Source: Methanolobus zinderi (GTDB lineage: Archaea; Halobacteriota; Methanosarcinia; Methanosarcinales; Methanosarcinaceae). Taken from it: a stretch of 64,000 nucleotides of DNA. The notes below the pieces were generated by a model. That model saw nothing but the letters and a program-made list of their open reading frames with translations, ran no database searches and was not told the origin of the DNA. Shown piece after piece: positions 10,526 to 20,375 of this stretch. Numbering within the stretch: the first letter of the stretch is position 1; every line of letters starts with the position of its first letter. Made by a program: the position numbers and the translations under genes. The stretch lies in assembly GCF_013388255.1 (NCBI RefSeq), contig NZ_CP058215.1, positions 620,001 through 684,000 on the forward strand, given 5' to 3'.

Positions 10526-11220
10526 TTCTTCACCTCTTCCTTGAGTTTAGCAAGTTCCGCATCCACTCCGGTCTGTGCATGCATCTTTGAAAGTTCCCGG
10601 TCGATGTCGTCACCGCTGCTTGTCAGGTCATCCAGTGTCCCTGATTCCAGTAGTTCGTCAATGGCAGAGGCACGTGCCTGCATCTCTTCTGTTTTGTTCT
10701 CCGCCCTGTCGATAGCCATACCCACATCAGCCATCTCCTCTCCAATACCGGAAACGGATTCGTTGATCTTGACCTGGGCTTCGGCAGATGAGTATCTCGC
10801 TTTGATCGTTTCCTTGCGTGTCCTGAACATCTCCACCTTTGTGGATAAGCGTTTCTCGGCCGCAACCAGTTTCTCCTGTTCCTTTTCAAGCTGCGCTATC
10901 TGTATGTCAAGATCTTCCACCTGAGTGTTCAGGGCGGCTTTTCTCTCAAGTGCCATTCTTGCAAGATCCTCTCTGTCAGCCTTTATTGCATCCTTTGCCT
11001 GGCTGTCGAGCTTGTCGATGCTCTTCTGGAGCTTTGAACGCTGCAGTTGCAATCTCTTCTTCGAGGTTGTGACATCAGCCACTCCCCGTTTGACATTCTG
11101 GAGCATCTCTAGTTGTTTCTCATAAGAGTAATCCAGTGTCTCCCTGGGGTCTTCCATACGGTTGACCAGTTTGTTCATCTTCGCTTTGACCACTGTTCCC
11201 ATTCTGTCGAATAAACCCAT
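10522..11220 (-). CDS. pspA: PspA/IM30 family membrane-stress protein
   Basis: The 232-residue, nearly all-helical coiled-coil protein begins MGLFDRMGTVVKAKMNKLVNRMEDP, the amphipathic helix and first hairpin of the PspA/Vipp1 (ESCRT-III-like) family. Charged heptads run through residues 25-215. Such proteins oligomerise on damaged membranes. It is co-transcribed with pspAA and faces htpX-pspAB. Confidence 0.93.
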   Translation of the reverse strand: MGLFDRMGTVVKAKMNKLVNRMEDPRETLDYSYEKQLEMLQNVKRGVADVTTSKKRLQLQRSKLQKSIDKLDSQAKDAIKADREDLARMALERKAALNTQVEDLDIQIAQLEKEQEKLVAAEKRLSTKVEMFRTRKETIKARYSSAEAQVKINESVSGIGEEMADVGMAIDRAENKTEEMQARASAIDELLESGTLDDLTSSGDDIDRELSKMHAQTGVDAELAKLKEEVKK

Positions 11221-11446
11221 ATTGTTCCTCCGCGTGATTCTGATTGAATGATTATAGGATTCGCTACCCTATTCTTATCTGTCTGTTGATATTTCTAATT
11301 ATCCGGTTGTTCTGATGATTTGAAACGCAGTATTATCTTTAAAAGCTGATTTAATATAAACAAAAACAAAGCGGTAAAGTTGACCTAAAAATAAGAAAAG
11401 TAAAAAAATGGTCTTATAGACCACTAACACGTGATTTAATCTAAGT

Positions 11447-14400
11447 TTAAAGCTTATCTCTTCCTCCTTTATTTCTCAGGAAAACAGCTGCAGATGCTGC
11501 TAGTGCAAGAACTGCCACTATTCCGAAAGGCATCCCGGTACTATTGTCATCTTCTGAATCTCCTGTATCTTCAGATTCGGCCGCTACATTTCCCTCAACT
11601 GTTTTTACTTCATCGCTATCATCAAAGACAACGCTGTCCTCGGATTCACTGCCCGTATTGGCCGCTGTTTCTGTTTCGGAAATCTCCTCTTCTGAGCCGA
11701 TTCCCAACAGCATCTTCTTAAGATACCATGGCATGCCGTCATCTGTATTTGTGCCCGAAGATACTTGCTCGTAATCACATGTAATTGTGAATGGGGAGAA
11801 TCCTGAAAGGTTTCTGACAGTAAAGTATGAATATGTTCCATCGTTTCTGGTGAACTCAGGTGTATAAGCTTCCCATGCAGGGTTTGACCAGTGCCTGAGC
11901 CTGACAGAACTTTTTACCAGAACCTTTCCGCTACGTTCGTTCAGAACTCTGAACTCGATGTTCCTGTCACTACCGTTGTTTACCAGGGTTTCGTTGTTGA
12001 AACTTATGTCAAAGTACTGGTACACGGAATCAGCTGAAAATCCGGAGTCTGTTACGTTGATACTGGATCTGTTGAGGAATTCGATCTTTGTCAGGATACC
12101 GGTACTTTCGTTTGTGGTATTGAAAGATATTGCAATAATACTTCCATGAATTCCATCATTATCTGTCCTTGAATCGTCAGTAGTGTTGAAAACCACCTGT
12201 GACTCATTGCCTGAAGTTGTTACGTTTGCAGACTGGTTGATGATAAAAGCGATATCATCATTGTTGCTTGCGGAAGAGGATCTTGTTACTGTCCACTCCC
12301 ATGAAGAGTTGTCTGTTCTTCCAATACTCTGGTTGCTGACGCTGACAGAGATATTGTAGATGCCCATATAGTAGTCATCCTGATTGAAGTACTGGCTGGT
12401 ATTGATGTTACAGTATGAGCTGTTGGATGAATCATCTGTGCTGGCATCAGTCGTCACTCCTGCACCATTTAACGGAGTGCCGTCAATGAACCATTCAAAG
12501 CTTGAGAGCAGTGTGCTGCTTATGCTGAAGTTAATCTCGTCCCCATAGAGTGATATCTGCTCCGCATCCTCAGGTGTTAATGTGTACTCAGGTTCCGGTG
12601 CGGCTCTTATGTTCATCAGAGAGGATGAGCTTCCGTTTGTGTTTGTTACAGTAAGGTTCACCGTGAAATTGCCGGAATCAAATATGTGAACCGGATTCTG
12701 GTCTGCGGATGTATTTCCGTCCCCGAAGTCCCATGACCAGCTTTCAACAAGTCCGGATGAATTATCGGTGAAGTTGACTGCAAGTGGTTCCGTTCCTCTT
12801 GTAACATTGGCTGAGAAATCTGCTATAGGCACGATTGCAACATTGATTAGATTGTCACCTGTGCTATTGACATTACCTGCAATATCTGTGAAAGTACAGT
12901 TGAAATCGATTGAGCTTACAAGTGTTCCGGAGTCACTGGCAGGAATGGAAATATTCCAGGAATAGTTACCTGAGTTTTCATCCATCTGGTGCTCCTGACC
13001 ATCCACCGTTATGTTTGCAAAGCTTATGCCGGCATTGTCAGTTACGTTCAACTCGATTGTGATATTGTCACCGGTATCTGCACTGACCGGCTTCTGTATC
13101 CAGCTATACGCCGGAGCTTCATTATCCAGCTTGAACACATTGGAAACGGAATGGATAGTATTACTGGCATTGTCAACAGCTCTGACGTGAAGATACCAGT
13201 CACCGCTGACGCTGTCATTTGTAAGGGTATCGCCACTGTTAAACGATGTCCATGAGCTGACCGAAGTCTCATCAACTGACTGGGTCCATGCAAATCCAAG
13301 TTCCTGAAGACCTGATACTGTATCGCTTGCACTTACTGTGGTACTATGGCTGGTGGCATATGTACTGCTGCCATTTGTACCAAAGCTGACAGAAGGATTC
13401 TCAGTATCGATCTTTGTGACATCGAATGCTGTGATATTCGTGTTTCCTGCAGCATCTTTTGCATACACAGTGTAGCTTCCATTGTTAGCTACAGTGAATG
13501 TGTGTGGGTCATTAGTTTCATTACCTGATGAACTAAAGTAAGCTGCATCCTGTACTCCGGCAGCCCATTTGACCTGTACTGAAGTAAGATCAGTGATATT
13601 TACGTCGATAGTTGCACTGGTGTTCTGCCAGTCGACTGGATTCCCTGATATCTCGATTACAGGCTTTGTAGAATCTATTGTAAAAGTAACATCTCTTGCT
13701 GAGGAGTTATCCATTGTGTCATTAGCGTAAACACGGAACATTGCGTTGTCTGTATTATCTTCGGGTAATGTGAATGAGCTGCTGTTTGTATTCAGCAGAT
13801 TCTCGATCTTTGTCCACGTGCTGTTAAAGAACCAGAGATCATATTTTACAGCATCATTCTCCGGGTCTGTTGATGTTCCCCACTCCACTGTAAGTGTCTC
13901 TCCGCCATTAAGTATCTGGTTCTCTGTAGGTGTAGTGAATTCTCCAGGAGTTGAAGGTGCCTCGTTTGCGGTTTTAAGAAGATATTCCTCGTATGCTCCG
14001 CCTTCAGCTGTAGCCTTTATTGTGATAGTGGTTATGTCTTCTCCAGAATACGAGAATGCTGCTGTGAAATTACCTTCGGCATCAGTGCTGCCTGATGTAT
14101 TTGAATCAAATGTACCGTTGGTTGCTGAGAATGAGACCGGCCAGTCAGATACTGTATTACCATTAGCGTCTTTCACAGTTGCTGTTACATTACATGCTGT
14201 GGTATAGTTGGTGGGATTTGATGTAAGGATTACCTGTGTTGGTGCTTCATTGTAAGAATAAGTGTTTATGTCTATAGGATCATATGTGTTAGTGAAATGC
14301 CAGGAAAGAATATCATGGTTTTCCCAAGCGCCACCTGTAGCTGCTGTGAAACCAATATATGCCTCTTCATAGCCTATGATTTCGCGAAGTGTCTGTCCTT

Positions 14401-15115
14401 GTTCTTCAAAATTATGAATTAACTGAGGATTGTCTGGTCTTGTATTTGTGGTGTTGATTCTTACTTCAATACTGTTAGTACTTGAATTATAGTCTATCCA
14501 AGTATGCTTTACATCATCGCTCCTTAAATTGATTTTATTAGGGTCTAGATCTGTTATGCTCAAAGAAGTTATATTTCCATTAATATTTACTCCTATATGG
14601 TTGCCTGCAGCGTCCGAGCTTGACCCTGACTCTACAGGTGAATTATCATAAGTATCGAATTCAACACCAATACTATTATTAATGTATTCATATCCAAGCC
14701 CCGATCCTCTACTACTTTTGTCATTTGAATTCGGCTGAATAACAAAAACTAGACCATCGGCTCCTTTGAGAGGATAGTTACCTCCAAGATTACTAATCTT
14801 GAACGTAAAATATGTACTGAATGAACTATCGTTTCCGATAGAGACTTTGTCCTTAAGGAACGCACTTCCATGCTGATCTACTAGGCTTGGAGTCAAGCGT
14901 AATGTATTGCTATTATACTGAGTTGCATTTCCATTCAATTGAAATCGCGAAACATCGGAAAAGTTTTCGTATATTGCTGTGATTGTTTTATTCTCCACAG
15001 CTTCTGCTGTTGGTATTGTGAGACTTAACGCAATTAAAAGTCCCAGTAAAAAAACAATTGTTTTTTTGGCTCTGTAGAAATCCTCATCTGAATCACATAG
15101 ACAACCTTGGCACAC
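11447..15115 (-). CDS. Large secreted lectin/Ig/PKD surface protein, 5' end disrupted by an IS element
   Basis: In the current 1,222-residue frame, residues 1-15 derive from the IS end and a GTG inside it; [19 protein letters not shown] onward is the native signal peptide. Domains in order are an L-type lectin-like domain (about 43-290: [28 protein letters not shown]), a bacterial Ig/invasin-type domain (about 292-385), several Ig/FN3-like segments (390-790), a PKD domain ([11 protein letters not shown] near 830) and a PGF-pre-PGF-like domain (about 1000-1120, ending [12 protein letters not shown]). Then come an acidic linker and a C-terminal MPFG-hydrophobic-basic tail like an archaeosortase signal. 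The original start was TTG 16091 beyond the IS. Expression now may be lost or driven from the IS. Confidence 0.85.
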   Translation of the reverse strand: MCQGCLCDSDEDFYRAKKTIVFLLGLLIALSLTIPTAEAVENKTITAIYENFSDVSRFQLNGNATQYNSNTLRLTPSLVDQHGSAFLKDKVSIGNDSSFSTYFTFKISNLGGNYPLKGADGLVFVIQPNSNDKSSRGSGLGYEYINNSIGVEFDTYDNSPVESGSSSDAAGNHIGVNINGNITSLSITDLDPNKINLRSDDVKHTWIDYNSSTNSIEVRINTTNTRPDNPQLIHNFEEQGQTLREIIGYEEAYIGFTAATGGAWENHDILSWHFTNTYDPIDINTYSYNEAPTQVILTSNPTNYTTACNVTATVKDANGNTVSDWPVSFSATNGTFDSNTSGSTDAEGNFTAAFSYSGEDITTITIKATAEGGAYEEYLLKTANEAPSTPGEFTTPTENQILNGGETLTVEWGTSTDPENDAVKYDLWFFNSTWTKIENLLNTNSSSFTLPEDNTDNAMFRVYANDTMDNSSARDVTFTIDSTKPVIEISGNPVDWQNTSATIDVNITDLTSVQVKWAAGVQDAAYFSSSGNETNDPHTFTVANNGSYTVYAKDAAGNTNITAFDVTKIDTENPSVSFGTNGSSTYATSHSTTVSASDTVSGLQELGFAWTQSVDETSVSSWTSFNSGDTLTNDSVSGDWYLHVRAVDNASNTIHSVSNVFKLDNEAPAYSWIQKPVSADTGDNITIELNVTDNAGISFANITVDGQEHQMDENSGNYSWNISIPASDSGTLVSSIDFNCTFTDIAGNVNSTGDNLINVAIVPIADFSANVTRGTEPLAVNFTDNSSGLVESWSWDFGDGNTSADQNPVHIFDSGNFTVNLTVTNTNGSSSSLMNIRAAPEPEYTLTPEDAEQISLYGDEINFSISSTLLSSFEWFIDGTPLNGAGVTTDASTDDSSNSSYCNINTSQYFNQDDYYMGIYNISVSVSNQSIGRTDNSSWEWTVTRSSSASNNDDIAFIINQSANVTTSGNESQVVFNTTDDSRTDNDGIHGSIIAISFNTTNESTGILTKIEFLNRSSINVTDSGFSADSVYQYFDISFNNETLVNNGSDRNIEFRVLNERSGKVLVKSSVRLRHWSNPAWEAYTPEFTRNDGTYSYFTVRNLSGFSPFTITCDYEQVSSGTNTDDGMPWYLKKMLLGIGSEEEISETETAANTGSESEDSVVFDDSDEVKTVEGNVAAESEDTGDSEDDNSTGMPFGIVAVLALAASAAVFLRNKGGRDKL

Positions 15116-15972
15116 CTGCCAAGGTTGTGCACTATTAGTTTCATTTTAATCTCTTTAACCTGATTCCAGTACTTCCTGGCCTTGATTTCTTCACCATATT
15201 TCCTTTTGAGCACTGAGAACGTAGTTTCAACAAGGTTTCTATTATGGTAGAGTTTTTCATCGAACTCTTGTATCATTTTCCTGCGGAACTTACCTTTTAT
15301 TCTTTTTCTCTTCCTGTGTCTTAAAGGGATAATAGCAATTGCTTGTAGTTGTTCTCTTGTTAGTGAATGTATGGCTTCTGAATCGTATCCTTTATCCATT
15401 AGATAGTATTTTGATCTTCGAGTTCTATGGCATTGCTTCAGCAATGCCTTTGCATGTTTTGTATCATGAACAGGTTTACCTGATATCTTAAAACCAGTAA
15501 CTAGCAACTTATCAGTATCAACAGATATACTTACTTTAAGAAATGATCTACGTTTTTTCCTTGTTCTGAGTGAATAATAGTAGCTACAATAACCACTTGT
15601 AAACCCGCTTGAATCAATAGCAGTAACTTCTATTCTTTCTCCATGTGAGTAGAACAGATCAAGTGTTTGCTTTAATAATCCATTGAAATAAACAGATTTA
15701 ATTCTTCTAACAAACTTATGAAGTGTAGTATAATGTGGAACTTGTTTTAATCCAATTCTGGACTTAACTGGATTCATCAATTGAATAAGTTCTACAATAC
15801 TTCTATAATCCGTTTTCAAATACTCCTTCAGCAAAACCAAAGCCATTAGCTGGTGTTGCGTATACTTCCTCTTGGAATACTTACAACTGTATATCTCCAA
15901 ATGCGAGTTTCCTGATGCAGCTAAAGCTGCATCAACAAACTTTAAGTACTTATTAGACAAAACACTAAACAT
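15034..15972 (-). CDS. IS5-like DDE transposase
   Basis: The 312-residue protein has the three catalytic acidic residues in AIDSSGF (D), LMDKGYDS (D) and [15 protein letters not shown] (E), the last with the Y-x2-R-type context of IS5/transposase-4 proteins. AAAGGGG precedes ATG 15972. The frame leaves the element at 15068 and stops only at 15034 in host DNA, so the last 11-12 residues are host-derived. Length and motifs are intact, so activity is plausible. Confidence 0.92.
   Translation of the reverse strand: MFSVLSNKYLKFVDAALAASGNSHLEIYSCKYSKRKYTQHQLMALVLLKEYLKTDYRSIVELIQLMNPVKSRIGLKQVPHYTTLHKFVRRIKSVYFNGLLKQTLDLFYSHGERIEVTAIDSSGFTSGYCSYYYSLRTRKKRRSFLKVSISVDTDKLLVTGFKISGKPVHDTKHAKALLKQCHRTRRSKYYLMDKGYDSEAIHSLTREQLQAIAIIPLRHRKRKRIKGKFRRKMIQEFDEKLYHNRNLVETTFSVLKRKYGEEIKARKYWNQVKEIKMKLIVHNLGRCAKVVYVIQMRISTEPKKQLFFYWDF
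15060..15067. repeat. Target-site duplication, left copy
   Basis: GTTTTTTT abuts the left IS end and is identical to 16072-16079. Confidence 0.88.
15068..15083 (+). repeat. IS terminal inverted repeat, left
   Basis: GGCTCTGTAGAAATCC, matching the opposite end at 15 of 16 positions. Confidence 0.9.
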
Positions 15973-16055
15973 CCCCTTTGTGTTTTCGCTAGCAAGTTAA
16001 CACTTTGGGGTTTTATCCTTTTTAAACGATTACTGTCTAAATTAAATAGGAAATA

Positions 16056-16071
16056 GGTTTTCTACAGAGCC
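16056..16071 (-). repeat. IS terminal inverted repeat, right
   Basis: Reads GGCTCTGTAGAAAACC on the reverse strand, one mismatch from the left end. Confidence 0.9.
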
Positions 16072-16079
16072 GTTTTTTT
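16072..16079. repeat. Target-site duplication, right copy
   Basis: GTTTTTTT abuts the right IS end and is identical to 15060-15067. Removing the IS and one copy restores one reading frame across the junction. Confidence 0.88.
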
Positions 16080-16105
16080 GTGTTTTCCCAAAATGATCTC
16101 TCCTT
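16072..16105 (-). pseudogene. Severed 5' end of the surface protein gene (SD, TTG start, codons 1-6)
   Basis: On the reverse strand AAGGAG (16105-16100) is followed 8 nt later by TTG (16091-16089), then GGA AAA CAC AAA AAA AC up to the IS. Joined to the far side this gives [19 protein letters not shown], a well-formed signal peptide with a basic n-region. This fixes the original start as TTG and shows the IS inserted within codons 5-7. Confidence 0.8.
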
Positions 16106-16352
16106 CGTGTACTAGATGAAAATAAATAGTTGATAATTTAATTTTGGAACTAATATATTATTTAAAAGATGCATTTTAGATTCATATATGTTATGTGATA
16201 ATCAGTAGCATGCTAGCAAAAAATTGGTGGTATTTATAAATTTATTTCAGGTCATTTTATTGTATCTCTTCCCAAAAACTACATTTTCCTGACGCTTATC
16301 TATATAAATCTATAGCAGATACACTAATTATCAAAAAAGCAGAGGTATTCAG
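16092..16352. other. Intergenic: promoters of the disrupted surface gene (-) and flavodoxin (+)
   Basis: An AT-rich stretch. TATATAAAT at 16301-16309 is a good box A for the flavodoxin gene, giving a start near 16330. On the reverse strand AT-rich boxes around 16126-16168 could serve the surface protein gene. No further gene is visible. Confidence 0.4.
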
Positions 16353-16847
16353 ATGAAGACGCTAGTAACCTACATGACCCAGACCGGAAACACAAAGAAG
16401 ATCGCAGAAGCCATTTATGACGAACTTGAAGGGGAAAAGGAGATCAAACCCATAGCAGAGGTATCAGATCTTGAAGGATACGATCTTGCGTTCATAGGTT
16501 TTCCTGTGATGCAGTTCGATATTCCGCCCAAGGTAAAGACCTTCTTATCAGAGAAAACAGCAGGCAAGAATATCGCCATATTCATGACACATGCAGTCCC
16601 CGAAGGCTTTGAGGCAATCCACTCATGGACAGGTTCAGCCGAGCAGGCAGCCGCCGGTGCCAACGTCCTCGGTAAATTCGACTGTCAGGGAGAACTCGCC
16701 CAGCCTGTGATCGACATGCTCCTGCAGGCAGATGACCCCGAGATGAAGAAGTTCGGAGAGATGGGTCCGGCCACAAAGGGACAGCCTGACGAAAGCCGTG
16801 TGCAGAAGGCAAAGGAATTTGCAAAGGAAGTACAATCCAAACTATAG
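16353..16847 (+). CDS. Flavodoxin-family protein
   Basis: The 164-residue protein has the FMN phosphate loop TQTGNTKKIAEAI at residues 9-21 and the flavodoxin strand order, with FIGFPVMQFDIPPKVK around 47-62 and an IFMTHAVPEG loop near 75. It is a cytoplasmic electron carrier or FMN enzyme; the partner is unknown. It is followed 70 nt later by a small cysteine-containing protein in the same direction. Confidence 0.88.
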   Translation: MKTLVTYMTQTGNTKKIAEAIYDELEGEKEIKPIAEVSDLEGYDLAFIGFPVMQFDIPPKVKTFLSEKTAGKNIAIFMTHAVPEGFEAIHSWTGSAEQAAAGANVLGKFDCQGELAQPVIDMLLQADDPEMKKFGEMGPATKGQPDESRVQKAKEFAKEVQSKL

Positions 16848-16917
16848 AGCATGTGATACGGCTCTGTTTGGAAAACATTAAGGTGTATCAGGAAGTATAC
16901 TAATAACGGAGGTCATT

Positions 16918-17112
16918 ATGGCAGATAAGAAAAAGGCACCTGTTTTCTGTGAGAACTATTGCATCATCTGCAAGGGAGCACGCTCCGGGAACAGCCTGTG
17001 CAAGTCATTGCAGAACCTTGAGCTGAAGATCATGGGAAAGAATGGCTGTTTATGGGGTAAGGCAAGGACAGAATATTACGGTGTAACGCCTGATAAGCCG
17101 ATTCCAAAGTAG
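16918..17112 (+). CDS. Small cysteine-containing hypothetical protein
   Basis: The 64-residue basic protein has FCENYCIICKGARSGNSLC, then a later cysteine (NGCLWG). The C-x3-C-x2-C spacing suggests metal or disulfide binding, but I do not recognise the family. ACGGAGG precedes the ATG. It lies downstream of the flavodoxin and may be co-transcribed. The hairpin just after it ends transcription. Confidence 0.65.
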   Translation: MADKKKAPVFCENYCIICKGARSGNSLCKSLQNLELKIMGKNGCLWGKARTEYYGVTPDKPIPK

Positions 17113-17140
17113 ATTATTTTAAAAAATAAAATAAGAAAAT

Positions 17141-17158
17141 AAAGGCCAAATGGCCTTT
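17141..17158. terminator. Bidirectional hairpin terminator
   Basis: AAAGGCC (17141-17147) pairs with GGCCTTT (17152-17158) and T/C-rich sequence follows. It sits between convergent genes, the small cysteine protein and the large FAD/Fe-S protein. Confidence 0.6.
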
Positions 17159-17175
17159 TCCTTCTCTTTTTGTTC

Positions 17176-20100
17176 TCAGTTTGCCTTGATATACTCGATC
17201 ATCTTCGGAGTTAGCAGTGGTGCTATCTGCGGAAGCATGTTCGGCATCAGATTCTCCATTGCCGACGGCATAAGATCCGGCATCTGCTCCTTCATGTGAT
17301 CGGGCATGGGTACTCTCTTCTCGACAGCCACAAGCATCTTGGGCATCACCTTTGGCATAAGGGATGGCATAAGAAGTGGCATCATCCTTGGCATCATTGG
17401 TTTCATGAGGGCATCCATTCCCGGTACGTATTTTACCGTCTTCATCATGGTCTGCATGTATGAAGGCATGGCATCGATCATGTCAGGCAGAAGTTCCACC
17501 ATCATCTCGGTCATGTTCTCGGGTTCCATGAGCTCGATCATCTTGTCGAAGGTCGCCCAGGCAACAAGTGCATCGTTTGTGGAATCCGGTATGTCGTAAC
17601 CAAGACTGCGGGCTGCAAGCGCACCAAGGTCCTGTATCTCCATATTGACATTATTCTCCTGTGCAGCCACCCTGAACTGAACAACACAGCAAGGACAAAG
17701 TGCGGCCATGATGTCAGCATCCTGATCCTCGGCTTCCTTAAGACGTACGTTACCAATTTTGCTGGCAACATCAGGCTCATCTATAAGCGTGACCACGGAA
17801 CCACAGCAGAGCGCTTTCTCACGGTTGTGCTCCATTTCCTTGAACTTTATACCGGGAATCGCCTTGAGTAGTTCACGTGGTGCATCATATATTCCCGCAC
17901 CGGCCCTGCCAATGTGGCATGAATCGTGCCATGCAACAGTCTTGTTCAGTGGTACCTTGAACTTGGGTTTGAGCACATCCAGCTTATCCATGAGGACTTC
18001 GGAATAATGCTTTGCTTCGATGTCAAAGTCCATACCGAGTTTCTCCGCCCACTGCGGGTAGATGGTCCTCCACATAAGCAGGCAGGCGGGACATGATGTA
18101 ACAACCGTCTTGGCACCTGCTTTCTGCATGTTGGCAATGTTCATTTTCAGTATTCTCTCAAAGACATCCCATTTTCCTGCAACCAGCATGGGTATACCAC
18201 AGCAGGCTTCCTTGTCTCCGAGATACGTGAAATCTATACCTGCATCATCAAGCAGCCTGACTGTTCCCACGGCAACGTCCTTCTCAACAAAGGATGCGGT
18301 ACATCCTGCGAAATAGGCGATATCAGCCTTGTCCTTGATTTTTGCCCGGATGTCATCCGGCATCCACTTGTCCCTGTCAGTTCTGTAGCTGGCCCAGATA
18401 TTCCTCTGATTATCAAGACTCTGTGCCATAATTTCAAAGGGTGGGATGGTCATCATGCCTCTCTTCTGGACAAGATTCTCCCTGAGAGTCATCCATGAGC
18501 GCTCGATGGGCAGGTCAAGCTGGCAGTAGTAATCACACATCTCACAGGTGGTACATGCAAGGAAGGTATCGGCCTGTTCCTGGTCAAGGTCCATCCTTCC
18601 GGCAAAGTATTCCTTGAGGAAGAACCACTTGCCTCTTGGTGACTGGGATTCCCAGCCCCTGCCGTAGTACTGGTCACATTCGTTGACACAGTATCCGCAC
18701 TGTGCACAGGTGTATGCATGTGATACGATATCACCGGGAATGCCTTTTGTCTCGCTGAATTCCTGTTTGTCCACCCCGGACATATTGCCCACCGCACGTG
18801 CCATTGGCTCAAATGTCTTTGCAAACGATAGTCCTGTCCTGAGCATCGGCTTGCCCGTGAGTGTCTCCGGGTTCATTATATCATCCGGATCGATCTGCTT
18901 CTTGAACTCCTGGATGGCTGGAAGTCGCTTGCCAAAGACGTTCTCTGCCTGTTTCGAGAAGTACAGTCCTGATGAGTAGATTCTTCCACCGTTCTCCTCA
19001 GCGATTTTAACAATACTCAGAGCAAGCGGGAATGCAAGATTGTACTTGAATGATTTTTCCGAGTGTGGCATGAAACAGAGCATAACTGCTTCATCACCTT
19101 TTGTAACCATGCCTTCCACGAGCACCGGCAGTCCGACCCTGTCACCGATCTCTTTGAACATGGTATCGATCTTGTCCACAGGAACCACAACTTCAGCAGG
19201 TATGAACGAGGGTCCGAGCCTCTTGACCTTCATGGACCTGAACCACTCCTCAGTCTCATGTTCTGCGATCTCTTCAGGCAGTACTTTTCCTCCTGCCTCC
19301 TCAATGACCTCTTTTAGACCGCTGACATCCCTTGATTCGGGATAGGCGAAATTACAAATATACGATTCAGGAAGCTCCGGCCTGTCTTCCTCAACTGTTT
19401 CACCGTAGTGTGTCTTGTATGGTGCACGGTTCTTCATGCCGGCCCACTGGGGATTGATGAATGAGATTGCCCATATGGGTATGTTCTTCTCCCCGGTCTT
19501 CCTGATAGCTTCCTTCATGCTGCTTGAATCCGGGAACTCCGCAGAGATCGCGGCGGTCTTTTCATAATCCCTGACCCTGAGGGTTACCTGGGTGATGATA
19601 CCGGTCGTTCCCATGGTGCCGATTATCTTATTGAGTTCCTCTCCTGAGAAATCCCTTACCTCACCGTTTGGAAGTACCACACGGGCGGATTCCATGGTAT
19701 CCTGTGACCAGCCATATTCATAACTTCCGTAACCTACGCCGTTCTGGGCAAGCCAGCCACCAACGGTTGCTGAAAGTGCACTTGAAGGTACAGCCTGCAC
19801 TGCGAGTCCTTCTTCATTGAGCTTTGTTTCCAGGTCGTACCAGACAATGCCTGCACCCACGGTAACAAGATGATTCTCCTTATCGACATCGATTATCTTC
19901 CGCATGGGAGTCACGTCTGCGACAATGCCTCCGCGCGTCGGGATAATTCCGCCGTAACCTGAAGATGCACCTGCCCTTGGTACCACGGGAATTCCGTACT
20001 TGCGCGCGAAATTCATAAGTTCGACTGCTTTGTCCTCATTGACAACCTTTACAATTGCAGCAGGTTTTGTATTGCCTACCACTTTTTTCACAAGGCCGGG

Positions 20101-20223
20101 TAACGCGCCTACATCATGTGTGTAGTAGTGTCTTTCCTTTTCACTGAAATTGACCCCTTTCCCGAACATGGACGAAAGCTCTTGCTTTTGTTCATCCTTT
20201 AGTTCATAAACCGTATTTGTCAT
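17176..20223 (-). CDS. FAD-linked D-lactate/2-hydroxyacid dehydrogenase fused to Fe-S/CCG domains
   Basis: At 1,015 residues this fuses a GlcD-like flavoprotein with a GlcF/HdrD-like Fe-S unit. It has an FAD-binding-4 domain (about 45-215: VVPRAGASSGYGG), an FAD-oxidase C domain (to about 470), two 4Fe-4S motifs (CAQCGYCVNECDQYYGRG and CTTCEMCDYYCQLDLP, about 525-595) and two cysteine-rich CCG-type domains (ACCGIP...SCPACL and DSCHIGRAG...ALCCGS, 650-870). The last 110 residues are a Met/Pro-rich tail with ten MP pairs, partly in a tetrapeptide rhythm. It would oxidise lactate or a similar 2-hydroxyacid and pass electrons to a membrane or thiol acceptor. CGGAG lies before ATG 20223, with a TATA box near 20252-20262. 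Confidence 0.88.
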   Translation of the reverse strand: MTNTVYELKDEQKQELSSMFGKGVNFSEKERHYYTHDVGALPGLVKKVVGNTKPAAIVKVVNEDKAVELMNFARKYGIPVVPRAGASSGYGGIIPTRGGIVADVTPMRKIIDVDKENHLVTVGAGIVWYDLETKLNEEGLAVQAVPSSALSATVGGWLAQNGVGYGSYEYGWSQDTMESARVVLPNGEVRDFSGEELNKIIGTMGTTGIITQVTLRVRDYEKTAAISAEFPDSSSMKEAIRKTGEKNIPIWAISFINPQWAGMKNRAPYKTHYGETVEEDRPELPESYICNFAYPESRDVSGLKEVIEEAGGKVLPEEIAEHETEEWFRSMKVKRLGPSFIPAEVVVPVDKIDTMFKEIGDRVGLPVLVEGMVTKGDEAVMLCFMPHSEKSFKYNLAFPLALSIVKIAEENGGRIYSSGLYFSKQAENVFGKRLPAIQEFKKQIDPDDIMNPETLTGKPMLRTGLSFAKTFEPMARAVGNMSGVDKQEFSETKGIPGDIVSHAYTCAQCGYCVNECDQYYGRGWESQSPRGKWFFLKEYFAGRMDLDQEQADTFLACTTCEMCDYYCQLDLPIERSWMTLRENLVQKRGMMTIPPFEIMAQSLDNQRNIWASYRTDRDKWMPDDIRAKIKDKADIAYFAGCTASFVEKDVAVGTVRLLDDAGIDFTYLGDKEACCGIPMLVAGKWDVFERILKMNIANMQKAGAKTVVTSCPACLLMWRTIYPQWAEKLGMDFDIEAKHYSEVLMDKLDVLKPKFKVPLNKTVAWHDSCHIGRAGAGIYDAPRELLKAIPGIKFKEMEHNREKALCCGSVVTLIDEPDVASKIGNVRLKEAEDQDADIMAALCPCCVVQFRVAAQENNVNMEIQDLGALAARSLGYDIPDSTNDALVAWATFDKMIELMEPENMTEMMVELLPDMIDAMPSYMQTMMKTVKYVPGMDALMKPMMPRMMPLLMPSLMPKVMPKMLVAVEKRVPMPDHMKEQMPDLMPSAMENLMPNMLPQIAPLLTPKMIEYIKAN

Positions 20224-20375
20224 AGTTTCACTCCGATAATTAATATTGTTTTATATCATTATAACAATTCTTGATGACTTATCATTTAATTCAGGATTAT
20301 ATAAAGCCGCTTGAATACTGCGGAATAAACCTTAATTCGGTCAGTTCCATATGGTAAGTAAAGGTGGAACTGAGG

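Larger units (their letters stand above)
15068..16071 (-). mobile_element. 1,004-bp IS5-family insertion sequence
   Basis: Terminal inverted repeats GGCTCTGTAGAAATCC (15068-15083) and its partner (16056-16071, one mismatch) bound the element. Both sides carry GTTTTTTT (15060-15067 and 16072-16079), an 8-bp target-site duplication. One transposase gene fills it. An 8-bp duplication recalls the ISH1-like subgroup of IS5; the subgroup is inferred. The insertion interrupts the signal peptide of the surface protein gene. Confidence 0.93.

Noticed and set aside
11783-11792. AATTGTGAAT inside the surface protein gene
   Set aside because: Within coding sequence and far from a promoter; taken as chance background for the motif.
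13746-14207. 153-codon plus-strand frame opposite the surface protein
   Set aside because: Antisense shadow over repetitive Ser/Thr/Asn-rich coding sequence.
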